A stretch of 64,000 nucleotides of DNA, taken from Bin80 sp964291275 (GTDB taxonomy: Bacteria; Bacteroidota; Rhodothermia; Rhodothermales; Bin80). The notes beneath the pieces were generated by a model. That model saw only the letters and a program-made list of their open reading frames with translations. It made no database searches and was not told where the DNA came from. The stretch is from the NCBI GenBank assembly GCA_964291275.2, contig OZ219800.1:682001-746000 (forward strand), in the 5' to 3' direction. Shown here piece after piece: positions 46,045 to 55,600 of this stretch (its first letter is position 1; every line of letters begins with the position of its first letter). Both the position numbers and the translations under genes were made by a program.

Positions 46045-47547
46045 TTAACGCATCCGGCTCCTCCCTTGGGTTGCATTCGCATGCATAACGGTGAATCGTC
46101 TTGCCGGCCAGTCGTGGCGGATCCTCAGTTTCGGCCAATAGCGCCTAACAAATGTTCCCAGTTGCTCCCACGTCGTTTGATCCCGTTGGGATCGTCGGCG
46201 TAGTACGCGCAGCCAGACCCATTTCAAGCACTTGTAGCACCTCCGTAGTGATGGCATGCTCCATGGTACGGCATAGTAGTTCAGCCATCCATTGAGCACC
46301 TGTCCAAGCCATTTCCCCGTCTGGTGCACCGGTTGGTGCATCCGTTGCCGGAGCTTCGTATAGATACGTTTCACAAAACGCGCCATGCGCTTCGCGATTG
46401 GCTTGCGTCCTAACCCGAAATGTCCTTTCCGTGTCTTACGACAATAATGTGTGAAACCCAGAAAATCAAAGGTCTTGGGACGGCTATCTCCGCGCTTCTT
46501 GCGGTCTCTCTCTGCATAACGACCAAACTCAATTAGCCGGGTCTTATCAGGGTGCAGTCGCAATCCGAATTTCTCCAATCGCTTCCGCAGGTCCCGGAGA
46601 AAACGCTCCGCTGCCTCCTTGTACTGAAAACATACCACAAAATCGTCCGCATAGCGGACCATATACGACTCGCCTACAATGTTTCGTGATTTGCGCTGGG
46701 CCTTGAACCATAGGTCCAGTACGTAATGAAGATAGAGGTTGGCCAGGATCGGCGAGATAACCGCGCCTTGTGGCGTGCCCTGCTCGCTTTTCCGCCAACT
46801 CCCCTCCTCCATCACCCCCGCTTTCAGAAACTTCATGATGATCCGCAGCACCCGCTCGTCCCCGATCCGATGGCGCAGGAAACGCATAAGCCAATCCTGG
46901 TCTACCTCGTCGAAAAACTTGCGAATATCCGCGTCCACCACAAAATTTACCTTCCGGCGTTCGATCACATACGCTAAGGCATCCAGCCCATCGTGGGCAC
47001 TACGCCCCGGTCTGAATCCATAGCTAAACCCACAGAACTCCATCTCGTAGATGGGCTCTAAGATACACTTGACCATTGCGTACTGGACGATCTTGTCTTC
47101 CAGGGCTGCAATCCCGAGCGGTCGTGTACCTCCGTCAGGCTTGGGTATGTTTACCCGCCTGCTTGGGGTCGCTCGAAACGTTCCGCGGTGTACACGCGTG
47201 CATAGGTCCTCGATTCGATGATCCAAGTCCGCGCCGTACGCCTTCCACGTCATGCCGTCCACCCCCGGTGATGCATCCCGCTTTAGTGCGAAATACGCCG
47301 CTTTCAGTGAATCCGCATTGATATGGTGCAGAAGCGTTGTAAGTTTCTCCTTCGGGTTCCGTTTCACGAATCCCCGTATCCGCTCAATCCCCTGGTGCAC
47401 ACGCGCCCATTTCTGCGCATGGTGTGTGGTAGAATCTTGCGGATTCCCCTTGGGTAGAGGCCTTCGCTCCGACAGCTCCGCGGATGGTCCCTTGTTCGCT
47501 GCCTTCTTCGCTACTATGCCTCTATCTGACTTCTCCATCTCGTACAT
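46045..47547 (-). CDS. ltrA: group II intron reverse transcriptase/maturase 1
   Basis: This 500-residue intron-encoded protein has RT domains: VNIPKPDGGTRPLGIAALED, CGFSYGFRPGRSAHDGLDAL, VDADIRKFFDEVDQDWLMRF, GTPQGAVISPILANLYLHYV and active site YMVRYADDFVVCF. A maturase domain follows (GQVLNGWLNYYAVPWSMPSL). No C-terminal HNH endonuclease is visible, so mobility would rely on endonuclease-independent insertion. A basic N-terminal extension of ~45 residues precedes the RT0/RT1 region. It appears intact. Confidence 0.92.
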   Translation of the reverse strand: MYEMEKSDRGIVAKKAANKGPSAELSERRPLPKGNPQDSTTHHAQKWARVHQGIERIRGFVKRNPKEKLTTLLHHINADSLKAAYFALKRDASPGVDGMTWKAYGADLDHRIEDLCTRVHRGTFRATPSRRVNIPKPDGGTRPLGIAALEDKIVQYAMVKCILEPIYEMEFCGFSYGFRPGRSAHDGLDALAYVIERRKVNFVVDADIRKFFDEVDQDWLMRFLRHRIGDERVLRIIMKFLKAGVMEEGSWRKSEQGTPQGAVISPILANLYLHYVLDLWFKAQRKSRNIVGESYMVRYADDFVVCFQYKEAAERFLRDLRKRLEKFGLRLHPDKTRLIEFGRYAERDRKKRGDSRPKTFDFLGFTHYCRKTRKGHFGLGRKPIAKRMARFVKRIYTKLRQRMHQPVHQTGKWLGQVLNGWLNYYAVPWSMPSLRRCYKCLKWVWLRVLRRRSQRDQTTWEQLGTFVRRYWPKLRIRHDWPARRFTVMHANATQGRSRMR

Positions 47548-47610
47548 CTTAGTCTATGGCGTCTTCCGCCTTCTCTAAGCGGTCCTGTTCGACAGCAGGA
47601 CAAGAGGGAG

Positions 47611-49506
47611 AGTCAAGTAGCCGGGGGGAATCTCACCCCCCGGCCCTCACAGAACCGTGCGTGAGCCTCTCAACTCACACGGCTCCTACCATGCAGCCGT
47701 TCGGAATTGAATAAAGGTGAACCATGAAGAAACTCCCAGTGCACGAACAATCCCGAATCCCGACGAGCACGCTCTATTAACCACGTAAACGCCCGAAGCC
47801 ACCGACCACGGAAACGTTTATATTTCCGCATTAGCCACCGTGTTAGGTGACGGTCAATGCCTTCCAATGGCCGCCTTAATGCTGATTTAAAGAACGCACC
47901 GTAATAATCAATCCATCCACGTACCGTGGCATTGATCTTGCCCGCTATGTACGTAATCGGGTGTGGACTCATTCGAGCCAACCTCCAACCATGGATCGTC
48001 TCTTGTACGGCCTTCATCGCCTTCCGACTTATCGCCGGATTGAACCCAAGAAAATTCCTCCCCCTCCGACTCCGTGTCTTCCGCGGTCGAAACGTATACC
48101 CCAGAAAATCGAACGAAGTGTTTGGAAATGAACCCCGAAAGTATGCCTGCTTGCAGTATACAATCTTGGTTTTCACTGGGTGCAAGGTTAAGTTGCAAGC
48201 CTTAAAGCGTTCCCTCAGCACCTTCCAGAGGTAGCGCGCTTGCTTCTTTGTCGTGCAATGGCACACGATGTCGTCTGCATACCGCTCAAATGGAATGTGC
48301 GAATACCTCCGTTCCATCCATTTATCAAACGCGTAATGCAGAAACAGATTGGCCAGCAGCGGACTGATTACCCCGCCCTGCGGGGTCCCAACATCCCGAG
48401 CCTCTTCCGTCCCGTCTGGATGAATCACCGGTGCCGTCAGCCAACGCTCTATATATAAGAGCACCCACTTCTGATCCGTGTGTAGCCGGACCGCTTTCAT
48501 CAACAGAGCATGGTCTATCGTATCAAAATAAGATTTGATATCCATGTCCAGTACCCAGGCCCGCTTCCAGCATCGCGTTCGCGTCTGCCGGAGTGCGTCA
48601 TGGGCCGATTTGTTCGGTCGGTATCCATAGGAATCGGGATGGAACTCTCGTTCCAGTTCCGGCTCCAAAACCTGCTTCACCACCATCTGTGCCACCCGAT
48701 CCGCAACGGTTGGGATTCCCAAGGGCCGGACGCCTCCGTCCGACTTCGGAATATTTACCCGTCGCACCGGCTGTGGATGATAACTGCCCGATGCCATTCG
48801 ATTCCAGAGCTTGTAGAGATTATCCGCAAGCTTGGCCTCGAAATCTGCGATGGACTGCGCATCGATCCCCGCCCCGCCTTGGTTCGCCTTTACACGCTTC
48901 CACGCCTCCCAAACTTGTCGCTTGGTCACTGGAAACGGCTTTGCGTTTTGCGTTGAAGTCCTCCCTTTCGGTTGCTTCCTCGCGTCCTGCTGCATGGTTC
49001 ACCCCCTTCGCTCCTCTCCCGTTACAGGAGTCTCATCACTACTACGAGGTGATCCGCCCGTGTGGAGTGCCTTGGTACTCAATGGCTTACAGGTACTGCC
49101 TGCTTGCCACGCTCCCTTCTCATCACTCCGACACGTTCCCACGTTCCGTATAAGGGCCCAAGTCGCATTCTCGCCACGTTTATGCCGGAGGCCGGTTGGC
49201 CAGTAAGCAGGTCCCCGCCAACCTCGTCCCGGGATCAGGAGAATACCCCGGTTTTGACCATCTTCTAAGGACTTTCGACACGTCATCCGTGATTCACTTG
49301 CGTTCGACTCTACGACTCTCACCTGACAGGTTCCTACACCTGCCTTTTCCCAGCACGCTCACCACCACACCTCTTTAGTGCAGCAGCTGTGGGCGGTTTG
49401 CAACCTCCGCCTGCACGGCGATTGCGGGGGGCCGTCCCCCATCCCTTATACAGTTCGTACATTTCGGCTATGTCATTGACTCACCTCCGTGTACTTCGTG
49501 GCACAC
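47611..49506 (-). mobile_element. group II intron 2 (inner), nested inside intron 1
   Basis: On the minus strand it begins GTGTGCCACGAAGTACACGG at 49506 and carries its RT at 47670-48995. Domain V-like sequence overlaps and follows the RT gene's end (AGGAGCCGTGTGAGTTGAGA, GCTCACGCACGGTTCTGTGA). A GGGGGGTGAGATTCCCCCC hairpin then precedes the 3' end near GGCTACTTGACTCTC, exact base uncertain by about 5. Its 5' and 3' flanks both lie inside intron 1, upstream of that intron's RT gene. Confidence 0.8.
47670..48995 (-). CDS. ltrA: group II intron reverse transcriptase/maturase 2
   Basis: This 441-residue RT/maturase, clearly different from RT 1, shows VNIPKSDGGVRPLGIPTVAD, DSYGYRPNKSAHDALRQTRT, VLDMDIKSYFDTIDHALLMK, GTPQGGVISPLLANLFLHYA and active site ERYADDIVCHC. 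A maturase region follows (KINATVRGWIDYYGAFFKSA). There is no HNH endonuclease. Its stop lies inside the domain V region, as is common. Its 5' leader of ~510 bp is the ribozyme part of intron 2. Confidence 0.92.
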   Translation of the reverse strand: MQQDARKQPKGRTSTQNAKPFPVTKRQVWEAWKRVKANQGGAGIDAQSIADFEAKLADNLYKLWNRMASGSYHPQPVRRVNIPKSDGGVRPLGIPTVADRVAQMVVKQVLEPELEREFHPDSYGYRPNKSAHDALRQTRTRCWKRAWVLDMDIKSYFDTIDHALLMKAVRLHTDQKWVLLYIERWLTAPVIHPDGTEEARDVGTPQGGVISPLLANLFLHYAFDKWMERRYSHIPFERYADDIVCHCTTKKQARYLWKVLRERFKACNLTLHPVKTKIVYCKQAYFRGSFPNTSFDFLGYTFRPRKTRSRRGRNFLGFNPAISRKAMKAVQETIHGWRLARMSPHPITYIAGKINATVRGWIDYYGAFFKSALRRPLEGIDRHLTRWLMRKYKRFRGRWLRAFTWLIERARRDSGLFVHWEFLHGSPLFNSERLHGRSRVS

Positions 49507-49802
49507 CCTCCCAGGTCCCCGCAAAATGCGTACGTACGTCCCTGAGTTCTTCGACACCGTGGGCCTGTATGTCATCTCACCATAGCGATGACATACATGT
49601 TGCCTTCGACCACATGGACAGTCTCGGCGACCCAGATCATAGGTATTTCGATGCTCAATAGCTCTGGCCATACGCACCACTACCGACGCTTCGTGTATCC
49701 TCTCGCGAGAATACACGCACGGCTCGTGGAAATATGTGCTTGGCTTCAGCTTCATATTACGGGACTTTCACCCGCTACATTTCGCCAGTTAGCCTGGCGC
49801 AC

Positions 49803-49957
49803 CGCAAAGCTCGCTCACTCACTTCGGCCTGAAACAAGAGCGGAACCAGTTCCATGAACCAATCCGGGCTACGAAACAACCGAGCCAGTTTGGCCGCATT
49901 CCTGACCAAAAACGGTTGGAGAACGGCGGAAGGAAAGAGAGAAGATAATGCAGTCAT
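49803..49957 (-). pseudogene. IS256-family transposase (orfB), N-terminal exon
   Basis: The first 51 codons of orfB read MTALSSLFPSAVLQPFLVRN, then KLARLFRSPDWFMELVPLLF and EVSERAL, before the group II intron interrupts a codon. The ATG overlaps the TGA of orfA (ATGA), which implies translational coupling. If the intron splices, the host transposase would still need the IS1634-type element removed, so orfB is currently dead. Confidence 0.75.
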
Positions 49958-50919
49958 GTGTTCGATGGTTTAGAAGGAAGCGACGTTTTCAGTGCAGCAT
50001 GCAACTGCGGAAGATACGTCGCATGTCGCACCCGACGCAGTCGGGGTTCAAGTTCCAACAGGGCCGCGCACAGGTGCATCTCGCGCTGGTGGACCGGCGT
50101 AGCCGTCAGTCTGCGCCCTGCACGAGCCAAGAGCGTCCTGAGTGAATTCAGCACGCGCAGTCCCCGGTCACTATGGAGCAATCGCCCGGTACGTTGCAAG
50201 GTGAGCGTGGATTCCAGCGCATGCGCAAGCACGCTTCCAGAGGAGCGATTCACCTGGGTCAACGCGGCCGTGATCTGCTGAAGATCTGTCCGAGCCTGGG
50301 ACGCATCGCACTGTTGCCATGCCTGTCGTAGGCGGTGACGAAACCGCAGCGCCTCATCGGGATCCAGTCCGCTCAGCGCTTCGGCCATGACCGTATTCAG
50401 ACATCGCTGCACCCACACGCGGCCTCCCCATACGCGGGACACTGCCGCGTGGAGCGCGACATTGCCGGGAAGCGTCAACAGCATCCCCGAACCCAATCCA
50501 CGAATGCTCAAATCGTCCAGCACCGCCTCCATACCGGACTGATCCTGGGGGCCGCATTCGGTCACGGTCACGATCCGACGATGCCCCCGCAGACTCACCC
50601 CGATTCCAAACAATATATGCAGCCCCATCACATACGAGGGCCGAAGCCACAAATGGACCAGAGACTCCGTATGCCAGTCACGGCACGCCAGCACAGATAC
50701 CGCAGATTCCCAGCATAAAGTCGGCGCAGGAGCCCCCGGGACCGCCGCCGACTCCTCAGGAGCTGATACCACAGGATCAGGCGCCGCAGGTACAGAGGAA
50801 ATCCGATCGGTCAGCATGCGAAGTACATCCACATAATGCCGAACCAATTCAACCTGCAGATCCTGAACAGGCTCCTGAATTGGCGCAGAGAAAGGAAAAG
50901 AAGATTCTGGGTTCATCAA
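49954..50919 (-). CDS. IS256/Mutator-like transposase paralogue, apparently catalytically dead (orfA)
   Basis: This 321-residue protein follows the IS256 catalytic-domain layout: HRRIVTVTECGPQDQSGMEA, GGRVWVQRCLNTVMAEA, VLAHALESTLTLQRTGRLLH, LCAALLELEPRLRRVRHATY. The catalytic blocks are altered: the DGSKGL block of orfB corresponds to LPGNVAL, the TTNIIES block corresponds to VLNSLRTLLARAG, and the first-Asp region reads RPSYVMGLHILF. A Pro/Ala-rich linker (PAAPDPVVSAPEESAAVPGA) follows a helical N-terminus. It sits just inside the right inverted repeat and overlaps orfB by 4 bp. I infer a structural or regulatory transposase subunit; alignment is by eye. Confidence 0.65.
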   Translation of the reverse strand: MMNPESSFPFSAPIQEPVQDLQVELVRHYVDVLRMLTDRISSVPAAPDPVVSAPEESAAVPGAPAPTLCWESAVSVLACRDWHTESLVHLWLRPSYVMGLHILFGIGVSLRGHRRIVTVTECGPQDQSGMEAVLDDLSIRGLGSGMLLTLPGNVALHAAVSRVWGGRVWVQRCLNTVMAEALSGLDPDEALRFRHRLRQAWQQCDASQARTDLQQITAALTQVNRSSGSVLAHALESTLTLQRTGRLLHSDRGLRVLNSLRTLLARAGRRLTATPVHQREMHLCAALLELEPRLRRVRHATYLPQLHAALKTSLPSKPSNT

Positions 50920-51078
50920 GGGAGGATAGGGTTAAGTCATTATCGTTACTCCCCCGAACCCCCACTAAATTTGACGCATCCCCTTTAACTCCTGCGACTG
51001 TATATTTTAGGTGTGTGTGGAACTTTCTTTTTCAAACGAACTGTCGTCGGCTACAAATTGTCGCTGGACATACACTTT

Positions 51079-51106
51079 GCCAGTTAGCCTGGCGCACAAA
51101 CTTTCT
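51079..51106 (-). other. short duplicate of the intron 1 5' end
   Basis: On the minus strand this reads GTGCGCCAGGCTAACTGGCA, identical over 19 bases to the 5' end of group II intron 1 at 49802, and similarity continues for several bases. It lies between two copies of a ~25-bp direct repeat (AACTTTCTTTTTCAAACGAA at about 51022 and the same with one T less at about 51107). Confidence 0.6.
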
Positions 51107-51137
51107 TTTCAAACGAATTGTCGTTAGACACCGAAAA

Positions 51138-52601
51138 ATGGGTCTCTCTTGTTTTTATGTAGGTACGCAGACGGGGCACACGTATCCAGATGTACGAATA
51201 AGTTGCGCAATACTGACCACGATGATAGTTCTATCTGGACTTCTATGTCCGACAATTCTTTACTCGCAGCAGGATGTGACCAGCAACCAAGAACGCGCGC
51301 TTTCTGGATATACAACAACAAAAGAGAAACCACTCTCCGACTTTTTTGATGTAAGATTTGGGACGATACCTGATCCCTTCACCGATAAACCGGCGAAGGT
51401 TATTGAATTGAATCATGACGATAACGGTAGGCAAAAAGTAATAGTCTGCTCCGACTTTTATAGCCTCTCCTTCAAATCATCTGGCATTCAGTGGAGAAAA
51501 CTGGGGGGGGGGGATCTCTACCATTTATACAAGTTAGGAGATGATCTGGGGAATGGGCGCGTGACAGATGACTGTATTACTCATTATACCGGGATTCACG
51601 GTGTTATTGTCCAAGATAGGGACATTAATGTTGACTTGGATGGTGGGAGCATATTCAATAGTGATGTGAATGATGTGGCGTTCACCGGCAGTACCAAGGG
51701 CGATCCTAGGGCAGCGAGAACGACTAAGATGTTATCGATTACCCCGAGCAGCAGTGGGAGGTTCGTGCTTACGGAAACGTTAGATTCAAATGCCCCCGAG
51801 ATCACCCAACTGGTGGTAAGAGAAGGGGAGAGCTCGAGCTACTACTTAAGACTGAGTACTGAGCCTACGAATTCACTCGGGGCATTGGTCGTCGGTATTG
51901 GTGTTGATGCTCCTGTGACTATTAGTGCAACAGCAGGAGAGCTACCGGAAGACGGATTCATCGCGATCACTTTTTGCAGTGCTACGTTGTATGCTGCTTT
52001 TCCGGCGCTTTGTCATTTAAAGTGGGACGCGCCGCTACAGATAACAATAACACCGAGCGAGGATTTTACAGGAGATTTTGAGATCTTTCATTTACCAACC
52101 ATATTAGGTGGGATGGGTATCTACTCCGAAGCTACACTAACTTTGCCGGTGACGGTGGTTCCTAGGCCGGTGGTCGAGTTGGCTGTGTTTCGAAACCCGG
52201 TGCCTGAGGGGAGTGCATTCACGATTACGTTGGTGCTCTCAGAGGAGCAGACTGCGCCTACAATGATCCCACTGGCGTTCGCTAATATTGATGCGGAAGA
52301 CGGCGATTATGAAGTCCTGGAGAGTCTCACGATTCCTGCTAATGCGATAGTTAAGACGCAGGAACTTTCGGCGAATGACGATTCAGATAAGGACGATGAG
52401 GTGTTCACGATCGCACTCGATCCGGACAGCGATGACTGGCCGCCCGGTCTGGATGCGGGGAATCCGTCGCCGATTGAAGTGACGATCGAGGACGATGATA
52501 AGCTGCCGACAACGGTCGACTTGGCGGCGTCGCCGAACCCGGTGGAGGAGGGAGAGATTGTCACGATCACGCGCTCTCCGAGGCAGCGTCTGCGGAGGTG
52601 A
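51138..52601 (+). CDS. giant Calx-beta/Ig-like autotransporter, N-terminal segment
   Basis: From MGLSCFYVGTQTGHTYPDVR the frame has a signal peptide (CAILTTMIVLSGLLCPTILY) then an N-terminal region without recognised domain and a first Calx-beta repeat (LAVFRNPVPEGSAFTITLVL, NDDSDKDDEVFTIALDPDSD). An 11-G run lies at 51503-51513. In the first unit of the repeat array a 4-bp deletion (GTCACGATCACGCGCTCTCC against GTCACGATCACGGCGACGCT in other units) shifts the frame and creates a stop at 52601. The product is ~487 residues as it stands, without the barrel needed for surface display. ATG 51222 is an alternative start. Confidence 0.75.
   Translation: MGLSCFYVGTQTGHTYPDVRISCAILTTMIVLSGLLCPTILYSQQDVTSNQERALSGYTTTKEKPLSDFFDVRFGTIPDPFTDKPAKVIELNHDDNGRQKVIVCSDFYSLSFKSSGIQWRKLGGGDLYHLYKLGDDLGNGRVTDDCITHYTGIHGVIVQDRDINVDLDGGSIFNSDVNDVAFTGSTKGDPRAARTTKMLSITPSSSGRFVLTETLDSNAPEITQLVVREGESSSYYLRLSTEPTNSLGALVVGIGVDAPVTISATAGELPEDGFIAITFCSATLYAAFPALCHLKWDAPLQITITPSEDFTGDFEIFHLPTILGGMGIYSEATLTLPVTVVPRPVVELAVFRNPVPEGSAFTITLVLSEEQTAPTMIPLAFANIDAEDGDYEVLESLTIPANAIVKTQELSANDDSDKDDEVFTIALDPDSDDWPPGLDAGNPSPIEVTIEDDDKLPTTVDLAASPNPVEEGEIVTITRSPRQRLRR
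51503..51513 (+). repeat. 11-G homopolymer inside the autotransporter coding sequence
   Basis: Eleven consecutive G occur in the reading frame of the signal-peptide-bearing segment, encoding LGGGD. Tracts of this length commonly slip during replication. One base gained or lost here would truncate the protein. Confidence 0.9.
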
Positions 52602-55600
52602 CGATTCCGGTGACGATCACCGACGGCACGGCGGAGCCCGGCGATTATGCCCCATCAGGTTCGAGCAGTATCACGATTTCGAATGGTGCGTTAAGCGGGA
52701 CACTGGCCATTCAGACTAACGAAGATGATGCGGAGAGGGACGATGATACCTTCACGGTTTCGCTCGGTACGCTGCCGTCTGGCTTGGCTCCGGGGAGTCC
52801 GTCGTCGGTGGAGATCACGATCGAGGACGATGATAAGCTGCCGACAACGGTCGACTTGGCGGCGTCGCCGAACCCGGTGGAGGAGGGAGAGATTGTCACG
52901 ATCACGGCGACGCTCTCCGAGGCAGCGTCTGCGGAGGTGACGGTTCCGGTGACGATCACCGACGGCACGGCGGAGCCCGGCGATTATGCCCCATCAGGTT
53001 CGAGCAGTATCACGATTTCGAATGGTGCGTTAAGCGGGACACTGGCCATTCAGACTAACGAAGATGATGCGGAGAGGGACGATGATACCTTCACGGTTTC
53101 GCTCGGTACGCTGCCGTCTGGCTTGGCTCCGGGGAGTCCGTCGTCGGTGGAGATCACGATCGAGGACGATGATAAGCTGCCGACAACGGTCGACTTGGCG
53201 GCGTCGCCGAACCCGGTGGAGGAGGGAGAGATTGTCACGATCACGGCGACGCTCTCCGAGGCAGCGTCTGCGGAGGTGACGATTCCGGTGACGATCACCG
53301 ACGGCACGGCGGAGCCCGGCGATTATGCCCCATCAGGTTCGAGCAGTATCACGATTTCGAATGGTGCGTTAAGCGGGACACTGGCCATTCAGACTAACGA
53401 AGATGATGCGGAGAGGGACGATGATACCTTCACGGTTTCGCTCGGTACGCTGCCGTCTGGCTTGGCTCCGGGGAGTCCGTCGTCGGTGGAGATCACGATC
53501 GAGGACGATGATAAGCTGCCGACAACGGTCGACTTGGCGGCGTCGCCGAACCCGGTGGAGGAGGGAGAGATTGTCACGATCACGGCGACGCTCTCCGAGG
53601 CAGCGTCTGCGGAGGTGACGGTTCCGGTGACGATCACCGACGGCACGGCGGAGCCCGGCGATTATGCCCCATCAGGTTCGAGCAGTATCACGATTTCGAA
53701 TGGTGCGTTAAGCGGGACACTGGCCATTCAGACTAACGAAGATGATGCGGAGAGGGACGATGATACCTTCACGGTTTCGCTCGGTACGCTGCCGTCTGGC
53801 TTGGCTCCGGGGAGTCCGTCGTCGGTGGAGATCACGATCGAGGACGATGATAAGCTGCCGACAACGGTCGACTTGGCGGCGTCGCCGAACCCGGTGGAGG
53901 AGGGAGAGATTGTCACGATCACGGCGACGCTCTCCGAGGCAGCGTCTGCGGAGGTGACGGTTCCGGTGACGATCACCGACGGCACGGCGGAGCCCGGCGA
54001 TTATGCCCCATCAGGTTCGAGCAGTATCACGATTTCGAATGGTGCGTTAAGCGGGACACTGGCCATTCAGACTAACGAAGATGATGCGGAGAGGGACGAT
54101 GATACCTTCACGGTTTCGCTCGGTACGCTGCCGTCTGGCTTGGCTCCGGGGAGTCCGTCGTCGGTGGAGATCACGATCGAGGACGATGATAAGCTGCCGA
54201 CAACGGTCGACTTGGCGGCGTCGCCGAACCCGGTGGAGGAGGGAGAGATTGTCACGATCACGGCGACGCTCTCCGAGGCAGCGGACAGGTTCGAGCAGTA
54301 TCACGATTTCGAATGGTGCGTTAAGCGGGACACTGGCCATTCAGACTAACGAAGATGATGCGGAGAGGGACGATGATACCTTCACGGTTTCGCTCGGTAC
54401 GCTGCCGTCTGGCTTGGCTCCGGGGAGTCCGTCGTCGGTGGAGATCACGATCGAGGACGATGATAAGCTGCCGACAACGGTCGACTTGGCGGCGTCGCCG
54501 AACCCGGTGGAGGAGGGAGAGATTGTCACGATCACGGCGACGCTCTCCGAGGCAGCGTCTGCGGAGGTGACGGTTCCGGTGACGATCACCGACGGCACGG
54601 CGGAGCCCGGCGATTATGCCCCATCAGGTTCGAGCAGTATCACGATTTCGAATGGTGCGTTAAGCGGGACACTGGCCATTCAGACTAACGAAGATGATGC
54701 GGAGAGGGACGATGATACCTTCACGGTTTCGCTCGGTACGCTGCCGTCTGGCTTGGCTCCGGGGAGTCCGTCGTCGGTGGAGATCACGATCGAGGACGAT
54801 GATAAGCTGCCGACAACGGTCGACTTGGCGGCGTCGCCGAACCCGGTGGAGGAGGGAGAGATTGTCACGATCACGGCGACGCTCTCCGAGGCAGCGTCTG
54901 CGGAGGTGACGATTCCGGTGACGATCACCGACGGCACGGCGGAGCCCGGCGATTATGCCCCATCAGGTTCGAGCAGTATCACGATTTCGAATGGTGCGTT
55001 AAGCGGGACACTGGCCATTCAGACTAACGAAGATGATGCGGAGAGGGACGATGATACCTTCACGGTTTCGCTCGGTACGCTGCCGTCTGGCTTGGCTCCG
55101 GGGAGTCCGTCGTCGGTGGAGATCACGATCGAGGACGATGATAAGCTGCCGACAACGGTCGACTTGGCGGCGTCGCCGAACCCGGTGGAGGAGGGAGAGA
55201 TTGTCACGATCACGGCGACGCTCTCCGAGGCAGCGTCTGCGGAGGTGACGATTCCGGTGACGATCACCGACGGCACGGCGGAGCCCGGCGATTATGCCCC
55301 ATCAGGTTCGAGCAGTATCACGATTTCGAATGGTGCGTTAAGCGGGACACTGGCCATTCAGACTAACGAAGATGATGCGGAGAGGGACGATGATACCTTC
55401 ACGGTTTCGCTCGGTACGCTGCCGTCTGGCTTGGCTCCGGGGAGTCCGTCGTCGGTGGAGATCACGATCGAGGACGATGATAAGCTGCCGACAACGGTCG
55501 ACTTGGCGGCGTCGCCGAACCCGGTGGAGGAGGGAGAGATTGTCACGATCACGGCGACGCTCTCCGAGGCAGCGTCTGCGGAGGTGACGATTCCGGTGAC

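Larger units (their letters stand above)
45988..49802 (-). mobile_element. group II intron 1 (outer), inserted in orfB
   Basis: On the minus strand the intron begins GTGCGCCAGGCTAACTGGCG at 49802 and carries its reverse transcriptase at 46045-47547. A domain V-like segment follows (GAGCCGGATGCGTTAACGCG, GCACGTCCGGATCTG), then a domain VI-like hairpin, ending near CTCTACCGACATG. The last base is uncertain by one or two; 45988 is chosen because it restores the orfB frame (AL-R-IRWKHTP). The intron is itself interrupted by intron 2. Without intron 2 it is about 1.9 kb. Confidence 0.82.
42729..50983 (-). mobile_element. two-ORF IS256-like element carrying a group II twintron and an IS1634-type element
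   Basis: Inverted repeats of about 36 bp bound the region (42729-42764 and 50948-50983). Both contain GGGGATGC and AAATTTAGTGGGGGTT, and 31 of 36 positions match. Inside, on the minus strand, are orfA (49954-50919) and the catalytic transposase orfB. orfB is now in three pieces, split by a group II intron (45988-49802) and an IS1634-type element (43159-45281). Without the insertions the element is about 2.3 kb. I found no clear target duplication. Confidence 0.8.

Noticed and set aside
42720..50990. target duplication of the IS256-like element
   Set aside because: The 8-9 bp outside the two inverted repeats do not match (TCATAGAC against TTTAACTC), so none is claimed.
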